Shown piece after piece: positions 7,521 to 9,238 of a stretch of 9,238 bases of DNA. The notes under the pieces are model-generated. The model was not told the origin of the DNA, made no database searches, and saw nothing but the letters and a program-made list of their open reading frames with translations. Source of the DNA: Gammaproteobacteria bacterium (GTDB lineage Bacteria > Pseudomonadota > Gammaproteobacteria > Pseudomonadales > GM7GCV1); assembly GCA_030830945.1 (NCBI GenBank), contig JAURLY010000246.1, forward strand, positions 1 through 9,238, in the 5' to 3' direction. Positions within the stretch are counted from its first letter, which is position 1. Every line of letters begins with the position of its first letter. The position numbers and the translations under genes are program-made.

Positions 7521-7719
7521 CGGTCGCAGGCTCCCCTTTTTTATGACACTTGTAAGTGACTGGCACATGGTGGTTTGTCTGCATGATTGCTACGGACATT
7601 TCCGCAATACGGTCCATGCATTCACCTTCTGTTTTGTAAGGCCCACGATTGTCAAATGCCACCATGCAGCTTGACATATTCAGAACTAAACATATTACAA
7701 CAGAGGCTTCAAACATCAC
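7471..7719 (-). CDS. small cysteine-containing protein with hydrophobic N-terminus
   Basis: Hypothetical protein of 82 residues (81 if the second codon, ATG at 7716, is the start; GTG at 7719 shares a GTGA overlap with the upstream stop). Residues 5-21 are hydrophobic (ASVVICLVLNMSSCMVA), suggesting an export signal or membrane anchor, although no basic residue precedes it. SSC at 16-18 is only a borderline lipobox. Then comes DNRGPYKTEGEC...RIAEM and VPVTYKCHKKGEPATG; C34 and C58 could form a disulfide after export. I recall short phage proteins with 'RGPY.TE..C..R...M' and a later 'YKC', of unknown function. The tail is polar and its codons overlap the terminase start by 50 nt. A role in envelope interaction is speculative. 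Confidence 0.65.
   Translation of the reverse strand: MMFEASVVICLVLNMSSCMVAFDNRGPYKTEGECMDRIAEMSVAIMQTNHHVPVTYKCHKKGEPATGEQPSSNNKQNIKSPA
7531..7536 (-). promoter_or_regulatory. ribosome binding site deciding the terminase GTG start
   Basis: GGGGAG (within AAAAAGGGGAG on the minus strand) lies 10 nt before the GTG at 7520. The upstream in-frame ATG at 7568 is preceded by AACCACC, with no Shine-Dalgarno match. This favours the shorter 502-residue terminase. Confidence 0.7.
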
Positions 7720-7955
7720 TCATCATTGACACACCTGTTCATCAGAACAGACTTGGCAAGCTCCAGCAGAAATACCATATCAGGCGCCCTGCCATGTGAC
7801 GTAGCCATAAATAGATTGCCGGTATCAGTCCAGCCAACCACAATGGCTTCGGTCATTGTTACTTCTTCTTGCAGGACCCCAAGCATTTCTTTGGGATCTA
7901 GCTCTTCATCCTCGTCAAGTCCGTCTCCACGCGGAAATTCTATTATGTTGCCCAT
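7716..7955 (-). CDS. small hypothetical protein, first gene of the terminase-head operon
   Basis: A 79-residue protein of unknown function that begins the long leftward operon. The N-terminal 25 residues are acidic (MGNIIEFPRGDGLDEDEELD). Residues 35-60 give EAIVVGWTDTGNLFMATSHG, which looks like two beta strands joined by a turn, followed by an amphipathic helix MVFLLELAKSVLM. I recall comparable 'VVGWT..G.L..A.SHG' proteins in marine phages without an assigned function. ATG at 7955 is preceded by the purine tract GGGAGAGGGAGA (7961-7972) ending 5 nt before the start, a strong Shine-Dalgarno; the leader just upstream holds two stable hairpins with loops complementary to that tract. Its stop overlaps the GTG of the next gene (GTGA). 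Confidence 0.75.
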   Translation of the reverse strand: MGNIIEFPRGDGLDEDEELDPKEMLGVLQEEVTMTEAIVVGWTDTGNLFMATSHGRAPDMVFLLELAKSVLMNRCVNDE

Positions 7956-7983
7956 TTTTTTCTCCCTCTCCCAAGAATAATGA

Positions 7984-8044
7984 CGGTGGGGGAGCTAGGG
8001 AGGCAGCTCGACCCCACCGGAGGCGCCGGGAGACTTAGCGCCTC
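7984..8044 (-). promoter_or_regulatory. tandem hairpins in the leader of the leftward operon
   Basis: Read on the minus strand, two stem-loops abut. The first (8044 to 8020) has a 7-bp stem GAGGCGC/GCGCCTC and an 11-nt loop TAAGTCTCCCG. The second (8019 to 7984) has an 8-bp stem CGGTGGGG/CCCCACCG, a 2-nt TC bulge, a 5-bp inner stem GAGCT/AGCTC and an 8-nt loop GCCTCCCT. Both loops carry CTCCC, complementary to the Shine-Dalgarno tract GGGAGAGGGAGA at 7961-7972, 11 nt after the second hairpin. This could be a translational switch, a message-stabilising leader, or a weak terminator/attenuator: the following TCATTATTCTT is only partly T-rich. Function is not established. Confidence 0.6.
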
Positions 8045-8051
8045 ACCAGCC

Positions 8052-8057
8052 ATAATA
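8052..8057 (-). promoter_or_regulatory. weak candidate -10 box for the leftward operon
   Basis: TATTAT on the minus strand (5/6 to the sigma-70 consensus) about 8 nt before the tandem hairpins. No convincing -35 is present (TGGCGT at 17 nt). If used, transcripts would start near the first base of the hairpin pair. Confidence 0.25.
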
Positions 8058-8071
8058 CAGTAACAAAACAC

Positions 8072-8101
8072 TTGACGCCAGTTTTTCAAATCAACTAAAC
8101 T
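8072..8101 (+). promoter_or_regulatory. candidate promoter for the rightward small-gene pair
   Basis: TTGACG (8072-8077, 5/6 to consensus -35), an 18-nt spacer, then TAAACT (8096-8101, 4/6 to consensus -10). Transcription would begin near 8108, inside the nested palindromes, so a protein bound there would block it. The leader to the ATG at 8180 would be about 70 nt. Confidence 0.45.
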
Positions 8102-8103
8102 CC

Positions 8104-8168
8104 TATATGTACCATATAGTACATTATGTATCTTATAAGATATATAAATATATATGGTACATATGTAC
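8104..8168. repeat. AT-rich nested palindrome, candidate operator
   Basis: A 14-bp perfect inverted repeat (ATATGTACCATATA at 8105-8118 and its complement at 8151-8164) flanks an off-centre 14-bp perfect palindrome TATCTTATAAGATA (8129-8142). Each outer arm also contains a local palindrome: ATGTAC-N6-GTACAT (8107-8124) and GTACATATGTAC (8157-8168), giving four ATGTAC half-sites. The block lies between a candidate promoter and the AGGAGG of the plus-strand gene, the usual position of an operator; a cruciform or replication-related site is an alternative. Confidence 0.65.
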
Positions 8169-8169
8169 T

Positions 8170-8175
8170 AGGAGG
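8170..8175 (+). promoter_or_regulatory. ribosome binding site for the 60-aa plus-strand gene
   Basis: AGGAGG, 4 nt before the ATG at 8180. It rules out the in-frame ATG at 8126, whose extra codons would simply translate the palindrome block. Confidence 0.75.
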
Positions 8176-8179
8176 AAAA

Positions 8180-8362
8180 ATGCAAACGAAATACAAGAAC
8201 AGACCCTCTAAGTCCTTTGGCAAAGAAGTGAAAGAGGGCAGAAAAGCGCGAGAGCAAACGGTAAACACGAAACATTTTTGGGGCAAACAAAAATTCGGTG
8301 CCGCCAGTGATATCAGGCATATAGATATTGAGGAATATCTTAGGATGAAAAATGAAGCTTGA
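8180..8362 (+). CDS. small basic hypothetical protein, divergent from the main operon
   Basis: A 60-residue protein of unknown function, one of only two supported genes on the plus strand. It starts MQTKYKNRPSKSFGKEVKEG and continues with a basic stretch RKAREQTVNTKHFWGKQKFG, then an acidic-to-mixed tail DIRHIDIEEYLRMKNEA that looks helical. It is strongly basic in the first 40 residues, so binding nucleic acid is possible, but no helix-turn-helix or zinc motif is visible. The start is set by AGGAGG at 8170-8175. Its 3' end overlaps the next gene by 11 nt, so the two are co-translated. The promoter and palindrome block directly upstream suggest it is regulated separately from the packaging genes and may be expressed early (inference). 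Confidence 0.7.
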   Translation: MQTKYKNRPSKSFGKEVKEGRKAREQTVNTKHFWGKQKFGAASDIRHIDIEEYLRMKNEA

Positions 8363-8522
8363 AGTTGAAGAAATCAAAGAATTAGATGATGGTGGGGCAT
8401 TAATAACGCTAAAGATAGACGAAGATGCCATGAGGGCGCTGGCATCTGAGGGACTTTTGTCTATTTTACGGCGAGAAATCCGGTCAACTGCCGAATATCA
8501 TGCCCCTCCTATAGATTTTTAG
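8352..8522 (+). CDS. small acidic hypothetical protein, second gene of the divergent pair
   Basis: A 56-residue protein of unknown function found by manual translation: MKLEVEEIKELDDGGALITL at the N-terminus, then KIDEDAMRALASEGLLSILR, ending STAEYHAPPIDF and TAG at 8520-8522. The pattern (beta strand, turn DDGG, beta strand ALITLKID, then helix AMRALASEGLLSILRREI) suggests a small beta-beta-alpha fold. I recall phage proteins of the type 'M...EI.E...G.A.VT.D.DEE....L...G' with no known role. AGGA at 8343-8346 lies 5 nt upstream of the ATG, within the preceding gene, and the 11-nt overlap indicates coupling. It is acidic overall while its partner is basic, so the two could form a complex (inference). 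Confidence 0.68.
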   Translation: MKLEVEEIKELDDGGALITLKIDEDAMRALASEGLLSILRREIRSTAEYHAPPIDF

Positions 8523-8523
8523 T

Positions 8524-8539
8524 GAAATTGTACGAGGTT
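8524..8539 (+). repeat. left copy of a 16-bp inverted repeat
   Basis: GAAATTGTACGAGGTT, directly after the stop of the plus-strand pair. It matches the reverse complement of 8929-8944 at 15 of 16 positions (12 consecutive: TTGTACGAGGTT). The two copies bracket the DUF1289-like gene. Confidence 0.7.
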
Positions 8540-8591
8540 GTAGGATTCCTAGGCACTATTTCTGCCATAATATAAAACCCTAACCAGAAAA

Positions 8592-8603
8592 GTACCACGG
8601 TAC
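8592..8603. repeat. GTACC-GGTAC palindrome between convergent genes
   Basis: GTACCACGGTAC, 5-bp arms with a 2-nt centre, in the 104-nt gap between the convergent plus-strand pair and the minus-strand DUF1289-like gene. It runs into GTACAAATT (8600-8608), a partial copy of the 8929-8944 repeat (same nine bases at 8935-8943). Too tight for an RNA terminator; a DNA-binding site is more likely. No rho-independent terminator is visible in the gap. Confidence 0.4.
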
Positions 8604-8614
8604 AAATTTACATA

Positions 8615-8623
8615 GGGGGGGGG
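8615..8623 (+). other. run of nine G
   Basis: A homopolymer G9 three nt beyond the stop codon of the minus-strand DUF1289-like gene (C9 in its transcript). Homopolymers like this are slippage-prone, so the length in this assembly may be uncertain. It lies outside any supported gene. Confidence 0.6.
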
Positions 8624-8626
8624 TAA

Positions 8627-8851
8627 CTACTGAATGGTTGGCTCTTCCATCATTTCCCACATCAACCACATAGTTTGTATCCTGCTATAGATCTCAATAG
8701 CCATTTCTTCCCGCTTAGAATCGCTCAGGAGCGGCCATCGGGCCTTTTCTAGTGGTGTCATACCACAAACGAGGCAAAGGCTGTCATCGGGCATTATATC
8801 GCCACTAAACCTGCATCGCTTTTCGCAGGGGTTTGAAAAAAGTTCAGTCAT
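8627..8851 (-). CDS. DUF1289-like four-cysteine protein
   Basis: A 74-residue protein with the DUF1289 pattern: NPCEKRC (C9, C13), then LCLVCGMTPLEKARW (C26, C29, W39) and LSDSKREEMAIEIYSRI, matching the family's SPC...C....LC.GC.RT..EI..W..MS..ER..... layout (family knowledge from memory). The four cysteines (CX3C and CX2C) would hold a zinc ion or iron-sulfur cluster; the family's function is unknown. It is a proteobacterial family, so a host origin is plausible. A methionine-rich tail (IQTMWLMWEMMEEP) extends beyond the usual domain. The Shine-Dalgarno is weak (GAGG 13 nt upstream of ATG at 8851). It lies between the small terminase gene and a convergent plus-strand pair and is bracketed by a 16-bp inverted repeat. 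Confidence 0.75.
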   Translation of the reverse strand: MTELFSNPCEKRCRFSGDIMPDDSLCLVCGMTPLEKARWPLLSDSKREEMAIEIYSRIQTMWLMWEMMEEPTIQ

Positions 8852-8903
8852 TGGTTGTGTAGAACCTCATGTATGTATCGAGCCTAATGCGGGGTACTAT
8901 CAC

Positions 8904-8924
8904 GGGGGTAGGGGGCGGGTGGGG
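8904..8924 (+). other. G-quadruplex-type motif between small terminase and DUF1289-like gene
   Basis: Four G-tracts of 5, 5, 3 and 4 separated by loops TA, C and T fit the G3+N1-7 pattern; a further GGGG lies at 8891-8894. The plus strand carries the G-rich side, so the leftward transcript would be C-rich here. It occupies the 107-nt non-coding gap 8852-8958. Confidence 0.6.
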
Positions 8925-8928
8925 TCGT

Positions 8929-8944
8929 AACCTCGTACAAATTC
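8929..8944 (-). repeat. right copy of the 16-bp inverted repeat
   Basis: GAATTTGTACGAGGTT on the minus strand, 15 nt beyond the small terminase stop; inverted relative to 8524-8539 with one mismatch. It lies about 80 nt upstream of the DUF1289-like start codon. Confidence 0.7.
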
Positions 8945-8958
8945 GCAAGGGCGCACCA

Positions 8959-9238
8959 TCAGCCACCGATCAAAGCAGCCAAGCGCCGTTGCAGATCGGC
9001 TTCGATGTCAGCGACACCGCGATCACCCTTGTCGTCCTGCTCAACCCTGTCAGTGAACATGCCGACAGACCGGCCTAGCTGCGTCAGGGCTGCAACCCTA
9101 GCGCTGTCAGACTGTGCTTGCATTGCCTCGCGCTTCAACTGATCAGTCACCCAGATTTTCAGCTTGTCTTCGTCAGTGCGCTTTCGTGCGGTGATTTCCT
9201 CAGTTATGGCTTTAATCCTTGCTGAGGCCTTGCTGTTC
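8959..9238 (-). CDS. terS: terminase small subunit, C-terminal part
   Basis: The frame is open from the right edge to a TGA at 8959-8961, giving 92 visible residues; the start lies outside the window. Manual translation before the first internal GTG (9150) reads NSKASARIKAITEEITARKR then TDEDKLKIWVTDQLKREAM, continuing to ARVAALTQLGRSVGMFTDRV and a short polar tail ending in RLAALIGG. The 'A.L.ALELLGKHLGMFTDKVE'-type segment near the end is a hallmark of the Terminase_2 small-subunit family (recall), where it follows the N-terminal DNA-binding helix-turn-helix (missing here). Small terminase recognises the packaging site and recruits the large subunit. It is on the same strand as the large subunit but separated from it by about 1.4 kb containing a divergent gene pair. 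Confidence 0.78.
   Translation of the reverse strand, partial: NSKASARIKAITEEITARKRTDEDKLKIWVTDQLKREAMQAQSDSARVAALTQLGRSVGMFTDRVEQDDKGDRGVADIEADLQRRLAALIGG

Noticed and set aside
7521..7568. Terminase start at ATG 7568.
   Set aside because: No Shine-Dalgarno there, while GGGGAG is well placed for the GTG at 7520; the longer form would also double the overlap with the preceding gene.
8126..8179. N-terminal extension of the plus-strand gene to an ATG at 8126.
   Set aside because: The extra codons simply translate the palindrome block, and AGGAGG sits directly before the ATG at 8180.
8869..9078. 69-codon plus-strand frame running over the G-rich tract.
   Set aside because: Mostly antisense to the small terminase gene, and its glycine-rich start merely translates the G-tracts.
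1..9238. tRNA, rRNA, CRISPR array, insertion sequence or integrase/attachment site.
   Set aside because: No cloverleaf-like segment, regularly spaced repeat, transposase or recombinase motif was found on either strand.

Overview
The window reads as the packaging and head-assembly block of a tailed double-stranded DNA phage (Caudoviricetes). A single leftward (minus-strand) series holds small terminase, large terminase, portal, a GroES-like co-chaperonin, scaffold, a probable decoration protein and the major capsid protein. No host gene block, integrase, tRNA or CRISPR is visible. From general recall, the protein styles (P22-type portal, N-rich/W-rich scaffold, 'APFGLRP' decoration protein, Mu gpT-like capsid) resemble phage contigs from marine metagenomes. 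A DUF1289-like protein, a family typical of Proteobacteria, hints at a proteobacterial host. The host assignment is inference.

Layout from right to left, in the direction of the main transcription: the C-terminal part of a small terminase (8959 to beyond the right edge), a four-cysteine DUF1289-like gene (8627-8851), then a divergent plus-strand pair of small genes (8180-8362 and 8352-8522) that splits the terminase genes. The leftward series resumes with two small unknown genes (7716-7955, 7471-7719), large terminase (6012-7520), a small gene whose start lies inside the terminase gene (5876-6061), portal (3425-5863), a small gene (3250-3432), groES-like (2776-3144), scaffold (1844-2779), an unknown head-block gene (1408-1851), the probable decoration protein (752-1354) and the major capsid protein (1-739, cut by the left edge). 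Most neighbours overlap by a few bases or are separated only by a Shine-Dalgarno site, which indicates one translationally coupled operon.

Functionally the terminases cut and translocate DNA through the portal; scaffold, capsid and decoration proteins build the procapsid; the co-chaperonin probably retunes host GroEL for folding the capsid or another large head protein.

The most unusual material is in the non-coding stretches at 7956-8179, 8523-8626 and 8852-8958. They hold (i) two abutting GC-rich hairpins in the leader of the leftward operon, whose loops are complementary to the downstream Shine-Dalgarno tract; (ii) an AT-rich nested palindrome with four ATGTAC half-sites sitting between a candidate promoter and the first plus-strand gene; (iii) a 16-bp near-perfect inverted repeat bracketing the DUF1289-like gene; and (iv) a G-quadruplex-type run. 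No stretch longer than about 300 bases lacks a gene.
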